In this document: positions 9,575-21,205 of the stretch, piece after piece
Layout: the number at the start of each line of letters is the position of its first letter
Numbering within the stretch: the stretch's first letter is position 1
DNA from: Apricaphanius iberus
Taxonomy: Eukaryota > Chordata > Actinopteri > Cyprinodontiformes > Aphaniidae
Length of the DNA stretch: 64,000 nt
Direction of reading: 5' to 3'
Assembly (NCBI GenBank): GCA_028564705.1
Contig: JAPXFQ010000128.1
Span: forward strand, 186,001 to 250,000
Notes under the pieces: model-generated
What the model saw: the letters and a program-made list of their open reading frames with translations, nothing else
Database searches by the model: none
Told to the model about the DNA's origin: nothing
Made by a program: the position numbers and the translations under genes

Positions 9575-9885
9575 TTATGAATTTCAGATTTCTGGAGAGT
9601 AAAACCAATAATTGTCCTATCAATAGCTTCTCCAAGCTTAGATGTGGACATCTGTAGCTTCCTCTAAATTATTACTGGCCTTTTGGCTTCTTCTCTCATT
9701 AGTGCTTTGCTTGTCTGTCCAGTCAGTTCAGCTGTGATTGCAGTTGTGTCAGATTCTGTCGATTTTCCAGATGATGAAGCGTAAACAGCTATAGTTTTTC
9801 CAGGACTTTATCAAAGAGCACTGTGCTGTGCTCCTTGATCTTCATGATGATGTTTGTTTATCAATGTTCTCCAAAACCTATTTTT
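9575..9885 (-). pseudogene. Tc1-like transposase, N-terminal DNA-binding region, decayed
   Basis: On the minus strand one frame reads ALMREEAKRPVII, stop, RKLQMSTSKLGEAIDRTII. This has the spacing and composition of the second helix-turn-helix of Tc1-like transposases (family knowledge). An in-frame stop is present and other parts are frame-shifted. The catalytic region is absent nearby, so this is a truncated, inactive copy. Confidence 0.65.
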
Positions 9886-10429
9886 TTTAGCTTTTAAGTG
9901 CTCATGGGAGCCCCCCCGCTGCTGCAGCAGGCCCACTCCATCTTTTACATGTTCAATTTTAACACCTTAAAAAGGTTAAACTACACAACCCCTAACATAC
10001 CCTTTCACAGTATTTAAACTGTATACTAAATTACATCCACTAAAGGTTCAAAATATATGCAATCTGAGCTGAAGGATTTTTAAAATCTAAATTTAAAACA
10101 GATCCAAGGCAAGGAAATCACAAAGCGCAGGATGACCAAGGAACTGGGCAAACTTCAGAGATGTTAATTATCTTTAAAATAGTATAGTTTAGTTACCCTC
10201 ATCGACATGTTGTAATTTATTTTATAATTTCCAGGCCCAAAGCCGTGGGCTATCAGGACAGGAAAGCAATTCTGAAATAAATAATAATTGTCACAAGGCT
10301 ACAGACACCTGTTACAGAGAATGAAATTGTGGTGACTGACACCAGGAATTTATGTTCCATATGTATCAGAAGGAAATACTTCAGGCTAACGCCAACTTTC
10401 TATTTGGTTTTATTTAGGGCCTTGATACA
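9886..10429. other. No feature recognised
   Basis: AT-rich; includes a short C-run near 9910 and no convincing ORF. Confidence 0.3.
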
Positions 10430-10938
10430 CAATGCCATTTATACGTTGCAATCTTGTACAGGACTTTAGGCCGAGTACAGATCAGCCAGGTTTAGTAAGG
10501 AAATCCCATCAAAGAAGCTGTCTGCAGTGGCAGCAGCACATCAACACAACGCAAGACGCTCAGAGGAGGCGAGGCTGAGACACCAACCTCCGTCCAAGCC
10601 CTACCTGGAGAGCACCCAGGCAGCCAGAACTAACCACCACTCCCAAAACAGAGGGCTGACATAGAGGAAACACTGGAGGGAAGATTAAAATAACTTTTGA
10701 AAATAAAAAGATAAACAGTGGATAAATATGGTAAGACTAAGTAGTAAAACACTTATAAAATATAGCAGGAATACACAGAGCAATTAAATAGACTATAATG
10801 AATAATATTGAAACAAAAGCTAAGGTGAGTTTTTGTCTGCTCTTAAAAACATGAAAAGTTTCTGCTGCCCTGAGGTCCTCCGGCAGCCTGTTCTAAAGGT
10901 GAGGAACATAGTTTTGGAAAGACGCCTCGCTGTGACTG
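10430..10938 (-). pseudogene. LINE (L2/Rex1-like) 3' end with C-terminal codons of ORF2
   Basis: Minus-strand translation from about 10930 gives FQNYVPHL, stop, NRLPEDLRAAETFHVFKSRQ, the conserved C-terminal block downstream of the reverse transcriptase in L2/CR1-type LINEs. The rest (10430-10820) is the likely 3' UTR. The copy is 5'-truncated at about 10938, where a different repeat starts. It is not functional. Confidence 0.65.
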
Positions 10939-12480
10939 TGTCCTGACCATAGACGCTATAAAACAATGGACTAACCTTCCGGTTCGTCCCCCATAGGTTT
11001 CTGAATAGAAAAAATGAGGCCAGTTGGGCGGTTCCCACCGCCGCCATCTTGTCCGCGTCACTCACCTCGTCACTCTCAGAAACTCCAAAAGTGGGCAAAG
11101 AGGAGGAGCTGAGAGTGGCGCTGTGAGGCTGGGGGCGGAGGGTTAACGCTCCGAGCCGACGTAGCTACAAGCTAGTCAGAAGCTAGTCGGGAGCTAACTG
11201 AAGCTAACGTAGGCTGCAGCCAGTTTCAGCCAGAAGACCGCGGTTGAGAGACTTTTACCCCGTTTTTCAACAACGATCCCTTTAGACGCAGAAACATCTC
11301 GAGTAGAGAAAACAGATCAATATAATAAGACCCAAATGGGTCGGATCAATACGGCCTAATATTGTGTTATTATTTCCATTACCATCGGAGGAGGGTGAGG
11401 ATTTAGTCGGCTTATCTTAACAACACATCCAGCTAAAAGTAGTCACAAAGTCATCATGAAAACTCAGATCCCCTTAAAAAAATAAAAGGCTTTTGACTCA
11501 CCTCACATCAGACATCCATTAGTTCATGCCTCCAGCTGTGTTCCTCACACCAGTACTGATCTAACCAGCGATCATCCAGTCTGTCTAGAGTCCAACTCTG
11601 TAGTCTTCCAGCCTGATGTAACCGTCTCCCGCTCTTGAGTCTGGAGGTGCTCTACCTGACCGGGTCTTCCACGGCGTCCCAGTCCTGCCGACTTTGCTGC
11701 TCTGCTGCTACCCGACCGATCGCCTGCTCCAACTCGCGTGTAGAAAGAGATAAAAGCTCCGACCAGAACAGCATTCCTCTCTGCCACCTGACAGAGACCC
11801 CCCAAGCTCGTTAAGCTTCAGCCGGTTTGAAGCCTCCCCCGAAAGCATAAACTTCTTGGACTGTCTGTTACTGTAATCAAAACCACAGCAAGCCATCTTT
11901 GCCCAATAATTGCAGATTAACATCCAAAACCGAATAAAAACTGAGGCAACTGATAGTGGAGTTCAGAAACACCAAATGACTGAAGTCTTTACGTTAGTCC
12001 CAGGATGTGAAGATCTTTCCCGCAAGCAGAGGGGGACAGCAGACTACGGAGCAGCTATTAGCTACAGTTAGCCACCAGCGTTAGCCTAGATGGACCTGTC
12101 CATCAAACTGACACGCCCCTAATTATTCATAATTTCACAATTAAACTACAAATAAACGGAGGAGTTAGAAAAAAATTCACCCCGCTCAGAGTTGTCATGA
12201 TGGTAAACCTGAACTATCTAACCTAAATTTGTTTTTTGAACCAGGCTGTAAACATGTTTATTTTTGCTGTAAAGTTTGCCTTTTTAACATGGGAGTCAAT
12301 GGGAAGTTGCTCCTTTTTGCAGCCAGCCTCCAGCGGATGAGGGCTGAACTGCAATTTTTGTCACTTCCGCGTTGGCTTCACATTCTGCGGGCGGAGTTTG
12401 CCCCTTGGTCCTGACTTCAGGGATGACTAGAAGATGGCTGCCAAAAGAGTGCATAGGCAGTAAAGGTTCATATGGTAAAA
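10939..12480. mobile_element. GC-rich composite of multicopy repeats, class uncertain
   Basis: GC-richer than its flanks, with CpGs, a ccgccatcttg motif near 11042 and several gctaac/gttagc words. Its right part (about 12235-12415) matches a repeat I recognise as widespread in teleosts, and the segment at 12360-12406 recurs in reverse orientation at 63954-64000 with two mismatches seen. Small ORFs inside are short and mutually overlapping, and I do not call a gene. It may be a non-autonomous DNA transposon or several nested ones; terminal repeats were not found. Confidence 0.5.
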
Positions 12481-12714
12481 GCCGATTTGAAAGATAAGGC
12501 CCAAGATCAATATGAAACTTAAAAAACATTAAAAGAACCGTAAAAGCTATCCAAAAACATACACGTTTACCCTAAAAGAAGAATTAAATTTCTCTAGGAC
12601 ACTATGTACATTAATAAAATTATTACATACAATTAAAACAAAATTTTCAAAAAAATAGTTGTAAAATGGTAAATTAGATACTGATCAAACATGTTTAAAA
12701 TTATTCAAATATTA

Positions 12715-13224
12715 ATTCCCCCTCTTCAACAGGGGACTTACCACCGCCCCTTTAAATGCGGCAGGAAAGACCCATGTCTGAAGGGAACAATTCATCAAGG
12801 TTAAAATCTCATCTCTAAAAGATCCATAAAATTCAAAATTTAAGTTGGAATATGGTCCAAAAGACATGTATTGCACCTCACTGAGGAGAAAACTTTTCCA
12901 AGAATGCCAGCTTCTACCAGGACAAAACTGTAAAGTTTCTCTGGAAAAGACACACACTCAGATTTATGTAGAAGCAAGTTACTTTAAGGGGATAAAACGT
13001 TACATCTGATGGCGTTTCTTCCTTCATTCTTAAGTGATCTGCAAACTCATCACGTAAAGTGTTTGAGGGGGTTTTCTGTAATGCATTAGAAATATAGTTA
13101 AAAGTTTTGGTCAATGGTTGGAAAATCATTTAGGGATTATCTTTATGATCTCAGATAATTTTGAAAAAGTATGCATTTCTTGAATTCCTTACTATGTATG
13201 TATGTATGTATGTATGTATGTATG

Positions 13225-13255
<31 letters not shown>

Positions 13256-13725
13256 TCTCGGAATTTTATTGTTCTTCATTTTTTCTCTGACACTCTGCAG
13301 TTTCTCCATAGTTTTTTGAGGTTTTCATTTCTCCAGAGCGATCACCGTTTTGAGTGTGTACTGTTAGAAGAGCAAGCAGGTGAAGAACGGACTGAAGCCT
13401 ACTGTTAAAATCATTGACGATAAAATCACTGGGGGCTGGCAAAGCAATATGAGCTATCTTTTCCAAAACATCAAGAAAACCTGCAACCAAATCAAGGGTT
13501 AGGTGACATTTCCTGACAGTTCCCACAGAAGTCTCCCACTGGATAAAGCACACAGTAGTGGTCAGAAACAGCCAAGTCAACAACAGGGGACACACCGGTG
13601 GACAGGCCATACATATTGACTAAGTCCAGGGTGTGTCCTCTGTTGTGTGACATGTTGACTAAAATTCATACAATTCGTTACCTTTAAAAAAATCTGTTGA
13701 TAAAGAATCTAAGAAGGTTATGCAC
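12715..13725 (-). pseudogene. LINE ORF2 fragment (endonuclease end to start of reverse transcriptase), L2/Rex1-like
   Basis: Reading right to left: the end of the endonuclease domain (13625-13722, HNRGHTLDLVNMYGLS-like translation), a linker containing LPAPSDFIVNDFNSRL (about 13440), then after the microsatellite at 13193-13254 the first RT block (SLQTWVFPAAFKGAVV near 12730-12780). Frames change at least three times and the catalytic RT core is missing. The 13627-13722 part is repeated at 16674-16785. Confidence 0.7.
13193..13254. repeat. (TATG)n microsatellite
   Basis: About 15 uninterrupted tatg units, inside the LINE fragment. Confidence 0.97.
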
Positions 13726-16500
13726 ATTTAAACTAAAAGCACCATCTAAAAGCATCAGCTAAAAAAACAATAACATTTCTTTAGTTTAGTTTGTGGTTTT
13801 TATAAATTTAGCACTCTTTCTAGAACTGAAATTTTCCTGACATTGAGATTTTTTTAATATTGTATTATGTTTTTGCCAGCAAAAACATAACCTCCTTGGT
13901 GGATGTAATTAATAGAAGAATTTCTTTTTTTTTTATTGTATGACTTTGGTTACACCAATCCTTTAAAGGTCAGTCCCAAAGCTGTTCTTTATTGGATTTC
14001 TTGATTTATTTGTATTGTACATACAAACACTACAAAAGCACTTGGAGAGTGCAGACCGTGAACTCCTTTGTGTATCAATATATTTTAAAATTAAACGTTC
14101 AGGTATTTTTCCTAATAGCTGATGCTTGGTCCAAACTGGGTCTTCACCCAGGAAATGAAAAGCAAAGAAAAGAATCACGGTGCTTCAATCAGTTACATGA
14201 TTTTAGAAACTGTTGCTGAGTGCTTGAGCACTCAACTCTGAGCTGATGATTAAAAAAAAGCTAAATTAGTCTGTACAAAATAAAATGGCTGCAGTCTGTT
14301 AGCTTGATTATTGTTTATTTTTCAGCCCTCCGAGCAGTTCACTCAGCAACACTAAAGCTGTAAGCTGGCTTACCAATGTAAACAGAAATAAATCGGGTAT
14401 GCAATAAATGTTAACAATGAGGCAAAAAGGAGATAATATACATGTAATGATTCTATTTATCATATATTTTCAACAGTCCATAGTTTTCTCTGGCGGACTC
14501 ATAAAATATGTTACAGTATTTCCCATTGTTCTGCTCCACCTGGGACAACAAGCTAAGCAGGTGCTCCAGACCTGTGTAAATGAGGCAAAAATGACCTGTC
14601 CTCAACCTTGTGCCATCTGTGATGGATGGTTTAACAGAGAGAGCAAAGTTCAGCAGTGAAGCAGGTCAGAGAAGAATATCAACAATGTTCTAGTTCACTA
14701 GAAGTTAGTTCTTCATCATTTCATTCTTTAAACCAACTTCCTAAAGTTCTAAGTCTAACAGTAAGGCTTTGATTTTTAAGTATTCGACACAGGTTAAGAA
14801 TGCTAACTATTATTTAATTTAATGTTGTGATAATTTTATTGTGAAAGCTATTAACTTTGCTGCATTTGCTAGTATTTTTTCAGTCTGTATATTACTCTTG
14901 TTTCTTAATTTGGTTTTAAATAACTTATCAACAGAGTTGTGTTACACAAAAGGGTCATTGAGAAAAATTAATCTTAAAATGTATTTCTTTAGTTGGAGAT
15001 GATCCATTTTGGGGTGAATTTTTCCTCACTGCAACTTGTAGCATAGAGCTCATTCCTTTACGAAGCGTCTAGATCCTATGACCATAAGTCAGGGCTGGAA
15101 TATAGGGCGACTTTTTTTTTTTAAGCACATTTTTACCACAGTGGTCTAACATTAGTACACAATGTATTAAGCTTGACACTGATGTGTCTTTTTTGCTTCT
15201 GAAGGCTCCCGCTTCATGGAAAGATGGTTTCTCAAAAACAGGTCATTTTCCAATAGTAGGCAAGAGAACTATCATCTTTGAACAGATAAATGGAATTCTA
15301 AATAAGATACACTCCTCAACTACCCAACTGAATGTACTTCAAAGTCTTTAACAACAACATTTATACATATAAATAAATAATTAATCGACAAGTAAATGTA
15401 TATGCAATATAGGCACTCCGTCCAAGTGCTTCACGTGCTATAAGTAGGGTAGCACCCATGGGAGCAAAAATAAATCAGTCTCATGAAAAAAAGACTACAG
15501 TAATATTAACATAAAAAATCTAAAAGTATTTTAAGCATGTTTATAGATTCTATGCAAAGTCATATTTTCCCCAAAAGAAATATGAGTTCCCTTTATCTTA
15601 TTTAGTTGAGAAAACAGTTCCACAGTGAACCGTCATGATGACAACATGATGCAGTGTTTGTGAAAATATGTTGACATATTAACAACCTATTTCAATATTG
15701 TCCAAAGTAAAAATTTAGATTGTTAGACCTAATGATTGATCTGGTTCCTCTCTAACATTGCAAATAATATATATTGTCATAAAATAAATCTTGAAAACCA
15801 GCATGGCTGCACAGTGGGACAGATATATGTTGCATTTACGATGAGAAAAGATGTCTGTACAACAAATTAACCTGTCACCTGTGCTCAACAGGTTTGTGAC
15901 AAAAGTCTGCAGCAGTTGTGTCGGTGTCAGGAGACTGTAGGATATCAATCAATTAGGATTTAAATCTGTTTCTATGGTTCAATTTTGGGGTGTCACACTT
16001 AAATAAAAACCCAGGTAGATGCAGGGCTATAATATTAAGGGACCGGCAGGGCCTAAACTGAGTGACATATATTCGACTCACAACGTGAAAATCAAATATT
16101 GATACAAGCATAAATAAAGAAAATACCTAAAAAATCCAACTAAGTGAAGCTATTTATCTTCTTAGTCTAGCTATTCTTCATTAAAAAAATATTATCCACA
16201 TAAGTATATCTCATCATTTGTGGTTAGTGGGGGTGACTAATCTGAGATAGTATAGGTATTTGATTTTTGACACATCAAATTTACATTTGGAGAATTATTC
16301 TAGTCTGTGGGAGTTTGTGATAATGTAGCATCTTAACAGAAGTTGCTGCTGCAGAAAGTAGAGCTAGATTGAAATAACTGAATAATTACCAAACTAACTA
16401 CTTAGCTGAATATCACAGCTTACTACTAAATAGTTAGCTGCAGCTCAAGAATGTATTAAATAATGTACAATACATTTGCATTCAAAGACAATTATTTGGT
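13726..16500. other. No gene recognised
   Basis: About 2.8 kb of AT-rich DNA with poly-T runs (13924, 15110) and only short unremarkable open frames. Confidence 0.3.
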
Positions 16501-17116
16501 CTAAACTAATGTTCCTGGTTCCGAGCCTGTTTCCTGAGTTCCAGTGATCTCCTTCAAGTTTGGCATCCACCCTTTGTCCTAAGTTCCCAGTTATCTCTCC
16601 CGAGTTCTGGATTCATCTCCCACAACAAGAACCACACTCTGGATCTCACCAGCCTGCCCGCACTCCAAGTCCAAGGTGTGTCCTCTGTTATGAGTTGGCT
16701 GTGTGACATGTTGACTAAAAATCAGACAATTCGTAAAATTTAATAAAAATATGTTGACAAAGAATCTTAGAAGGTTATCCACAGCCTGCCCACTCTCCAA
16801 CCATCATCTCACTCTGCGTCACGTTCTCCGTATCCATCTACCTACACAGTCGCTCCCTGCCAGATCCGAACACCGTACTAAAGCTGCAATATACTCCAGC
16901 CTCCCGTGAGTTACTCAAAAACCCTGATCTACAGATCTCCACGAGCCCTACCAGCTGTTAACTTCTTCTCTCTATCTGCAAATGGTGAATCCTCCCTGAG
17001 TCGCTGTTTCCTTGCAGTACTAACCTTGACGATAAATAAAATCGTTGTTAACCTTTTAATTCAGTCTCCTTGTCTGAGTCTGCATGTAGGTCAGAATAAT
17101 ACCTGAAACCATGACA
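16501..17116 (+). repeat. Degraded gypsy-type LTR remnant
   Basis: The right end reads aataaaatcg ... gtctgagtctgcatg ... ccatgaca, i.e. a polyadenylation signal followed by U5-like sequence ending CATGACA like the LTR at 4024-4350. The left terminus was not found and no internal coding region is attached. It is interrupted by a LINE fragment. Confidence 0.5.
16669..16782 (-). mobile_element. LINE endonuclease-domain fragment inserted in LTR remnant
   Basis: Minus-strand translation includes FSQHVTQPTHNRGHTLDLE, the end of the L2-type endonuclease domain. It is flanked by an 18-bp direct repeat (agcctgcccgcactccaa at 16651-16668; agcctgcccactctccaa at 16783-16800; 16 of 18 identical), as expected for a LINE-mediated insertion. 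Unusually, no LINE 3' tail is present. Confidence 0.6.
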
Positions 17117-17120
17117 GAAG

Positions 17121-18862
17121 GGAAATACATACTAGTATGGACCTCCATCAACAGTCCACTAGGGCCTGTAATGAATTTGCCAACTTCTTCATTGAAAAGA
17201 TTTAGCAAATTAGAAGATCAATCTGTAACGCAGTACCCAACCCACCACCATTTTCACCCCCATGTAAAAACAATGTAGAGAAAATGTCTAATTTCAAAAA
17301 ACTAAATCAGTCACATCTTGATGAAATTATTAAACAGCTAAACTCCTCCTCTTGCTACCTCGATATCTTACCCACACCTTTTTTAAAAGGAAGTTCTCCC
17401 TGCCATTAAGTCTGATTTGATGCAAATAGTTAATGCATCCCTCCTGTCAGGTGTCTTCCCCCAGGCCCTCAAAACAGCAGTTATCAAACCCCTATTAAAG
17501 AAGAACAATCTAGACAATACATTGATGCAAAATTACAGGCCAATCTCCCATTCATCCTTAGAATTATTGAAAAAGATGTACTGTATCTCAACAATTGAAT
17601 ACTAATAATTTGCCCATCTCAGCACTTAGACTGTCCTCGTCAAAGTTTTCAGTGACATCCACAGAAATACAGACTGTGGCAGTGGTTCTGTTGGACCTCA
17701 GTGCAGCGTTAGACACTGTTGATCAAAAAATATTACTGAAAGGACTGGAGAGATGGGTCGGACTCACTGGTACAGCACTTCAGTGGTTCGAGTATCTCAA
17801 GAACAGGAAGTTCTTCGTATCCAATCAGAAATTTCTCATCAGAACAAACAGAAATCACATGAGGGGTTCCCCAGGGCTCCATCCTAGGACCCCACCTAAT
17901 CATTATTTATATGCTTCCACTAACCAAGATTTTAGCAGCCAATAAGATTAGTTACCATAACTATGCAGACAGCTATACATTACATTGTCACCAGGTGACT
18001 TTGATTCTATCCAGACCTTAAATGAATGCATTGAACAAATCAACGACAGGAAGTCCCATAACTTTCTCCAGCTAACAGAAACAAAATTAAAGTCATTATT
18101 TTTTGACTTAAGGAGGATTGATCAAGAGTCAGCAGACAGCTTCAGTTAATACAACTAAAAACTACTGATCAGGCCCATAATATTGGTGTAATAATGGACT
18201 CAGACCTGAACCTCCTGGGTCAAATAAAGGAAATAACAAGGTCAGCCTTCTATCACCTGAATAACATCTCTAGAATTAAAGGACAAATGTCACAGAAGGA
18301 CCTTGAAAAACTGATCCATACGTTCATCTTTAGTCGGATTGATTACTGCAACCGCGTCCTCACAGGCCTACCTAAAAAGATAATCAGACAGCTGCAGCTG
18401 ATCCATAACGCTGCTGCCCATGTCCTCACTACAACCAGGAAAGTAGAACACATCACCCCAGTTCTTATGTCCTTACACCTGCTCCCTGTAGCTCAGAGAA
18501 TATACTTTAAAATACTCCTACTAGTTAAATCACTGAACGGTTTAGCACCAAAGTATGTTGAAGAAATGTTGTCACTATACTAACCCAGCAGGCCTCTCAC
18601 ATCCTATAACTCTAGCTTACTAACCACTCCTAAAATTAGAACTAAACAAGGATAGGCAGCTTACAGCTTCTATGTTCCACAAATCTAGACCAAACTTCCA
18701 GAAGAATGCAAAACTGCTGAATCATTAGGCTATTTTAAATAAAAGATTAAAACTCTACTATTCAGATCTGCATTTGAGTCTTAAATTGCATTTTTTAATT
18801 TTTTTAATTAATGTGCTATATTAATAAAATTGCCTTTCCTTGCCTTGCCTATACACCTACAC
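17121..18862 (+). pseudogene. LINE ORF2 reverse transcriptase pseudogene, L2/Rex1-like, with 3' tail
   Basis: Starts within the endonuclease-RT linker (NEFANFFIEKI near 17170). The early RT block is at 17417-17605 (SGVFPQALKTAVIKPLLKK, NYRPIS). The next block is at 17595-17945 (VLLDLSAALDTVDQ, WFEYL, RGSPG), then the C-terminal region at 18194-18583 (MDSDLNLLGQIKEITRSAF to PVAQRIYFKILLL). The pieces lie in different frames. The catalytic Tyr-Ala-Asp-Asp motif reads Tyr-Ala-Asp-Ser at 17962-17973, so the enzyme would be dead even without the frameshifts. The tail is atgtgctatattaataaaa followed by ccttg-type repeats ending near 18862; the same tail ends the minus-strand copy near 58620. Confidence 0.85.
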
Positions 18863-18989
18863 CTGCCAGACATAGCTCCATTTTTTCGTGCTCGGTGGCA
18901 CCCCAAGACATTTGAACTTAGGGCAACCAAATGGTTTGCACCTGCCCTGTGTAAATGTTTGCATATATGTGCTGTGTATTTACTCTTAT

Positions 18990-19565
18990 CCTCTTTTTAG
19001 ATATATGTCTTGCAATGACTATTTTGAACCCTCAGTTGCCTTCAGAAATTTTCTGATTATTTGGGGTATAGATTCAGCAACCTGCTTGAAACATCCCTCA
19101 GAGATTTTTGTACATGTTGGAATGATAGTATCACACAGTTGCTGGAGATTTCTTGGCTGCACATCAATGAACATCAATGTCTCCTTTTGCACCACATCCT
19201 AATGGTCCTTAGATTCTTAAGATGGTGTGTTATTGTTCCTTTTGGTGAGCCTCAGCAAATTGTAGTTTCAGTTTCCTGTTCATAGCTGTCAGAAGTAGTG
19301 ACCAGTCTTCTGCAGCTATAGTCCATCTGGTTCAAGGGTTGATGTGTTGTCCGCCCAGACATAATATTCTGTATAGTTTGGTTGTAACAAGTGGTTTTTG
19401 AGGTACTTTATCTATAATAATTTCTAAAATACCTAAACCAGCCCATCTGGCACAAACCAATACCATATCCCCCCTTTTATTCTCCATTATGATCCTTGTT
19501 CAGCAAGTTATCTTCGCCTAGTCTAGATGCAGATGACCACGTAATTGTCGCCATATGACCGTCGA
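18990..19565 (-). pseudogene. Tc1/mariner transposase remnant
   Basis: On the minus strand, sequence around 19060-19180 translates as DVQPRNLQQLCDTII and KISEGCFKQVAESIP, the C-terminal block after the catalytic glutamate in a Tc1-like family. The rest to about 19565 resembles the DNA-binding region of the same family at nucleotide level, so the central catalytic part has been deleted. Confidence 0.65.
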
Positions 19566-20963
19566 TGTTATTATTTTTATTCCAAGATGTTGAATACATT
19601 ATACAGTGAGAATATATACAGAGTGTAAATTAATTTCTGATTTTTAACTTAAATACAAAGAAATGTATGCTGTATTCCAATGTTACTCTAAGTGATGTGC
19701 ATCTGTATAAATAAAAAAACATTTGCACTCTTTATTTTACTAAAGCAGATTCTGAAATCTGCAAGGTATTTAGGACAGTAATGATAAAAATCTAGATTTG
19801 GGCTTCATGGTTCTTTGACAGCTGATTGTGTAATTTCTATGACATACCTTGTCACTCTTTTCAGGAATGCTTGTCTAACACAGCTGGCACATATCTGAAG
19901 CAAATATCACTACAAAATTAGTAAATATAAAGCAGAAATTCGAAATAGTAATGTTTTTTTTATTTGGAACATCTAAAAAACAAGACCTATGTAATTGAAG
20001 TGTTATAATTATCAAGTACAAATAATTTACAATTGTATAAAGCAATAAAGACCACAAGGGACAAAAAAACAGGCAGCATTGCACAAAAGCACACTCTGCT
20101 TTCCTGACTGCTCTTGGCATTTTGTCAGCTGGGAGTTAAACACTCCACCTCCACTAATAATCAGATTGCTAATCCTCAAATGCACCAGACTAGTAATACA
20201 ATGCTTTTTTTTATCCTCAGGGTGCATACATGAAATAATGTTTCATTAAAATAGGTGAAAGGGAGTATGATTGCATTAATAACGTTATTCCCTCAACCCT
20301 TATTTAACCCCTAAATGTTGGCTGCACATTGTATTTTCCCTAACTTTGATAATCAGTCATGTCTGCAAATAATTATAATAACTCTTGCATGACACCAGAG
20401 GATACACTAAACTGGACTGCTATATGTAGAGACTACTTTCACTTTTTCTGCAAAAAGGGAAAACCTTTCCAAACCAATGTTTGTAATGGGTATTATAATG
20501 AAAAAAGTATAATCATGCCTGCATTTGTAGAGCAGCTGCAGTGCCTAGAATGTCTTAAAGTAGGAGGTGAATACTTTTAGGAACCATAAATATTTGACAA
20601 AAGGCATTAGCATTTATATTTGGCATAAACCTGCATGATTTGCAAAAATGTAAAGATAAAAAAATGCAGATGAATACAAATATGACATAATTCCCATGAA
20701 ATTGTTTCAACAAGCCAAATTTATTTTTTTGTATTTATAGCAGTATAGCTGTAAGTCCTACCTTCACAATTGCTTCTACTTTAAACATTATAGCTGCTAA
20801 ATGGCTGAATGTGTCTCCAAAGATAGAATTTAAAACAAATTGTGTAAGCTGTGATATTCAGAGACCAGACACCACTGAATTACACAAGTCATAGGACAAC
20901 CGAAATTGGACAACAGCGACCACATTTCCATAAAAAAAAAAATAATGGACACTGATCAATGAG

Positions 20964-21205
20964 GACTTACCCAGCTTTGCAGTCACTGTGAGGATTTCGC
21001 CATTCTCTTTAGACACATTCGCCATTCTCTTTAGACACAGCATCACAAGTGGGTGATGAGAATCATGCTGTGTCTCTGCTTGGCCAGGTCTGACCTCTGG
21101 TTTTACCACAACCCCGCCTTTCTGTTTTGCCAAGATCGGTCTAGCTCTCCTTGAACCAAAATAATTGTAAGCCTCCAGAGTTTTTTTTATCAGTGAAGGG
21201 TCCAC
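20964..21205 (-). other. Candidate exon-like open segment with a good splice donor
   Basis: On the minus strand an open frame of hydrophilic, mixed composition (LEAYNYFGSRRARPILAKQK ... NGEILTVTAKLG) runs into gctgggtaagtcc, a near-consensus donor site at about 20967-20972. Part of it is duplicated (the 22-bp repeat), which preserves neither the reading frame nor an obvious motif. I do not recognise a family. Confidence 0.2.
20996..21039. repeat. 22-bp perfect tandem duplication
   Basis: ttcgccattctctttagaca plus ca occurs twice back to back. Confidence 0.95.
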
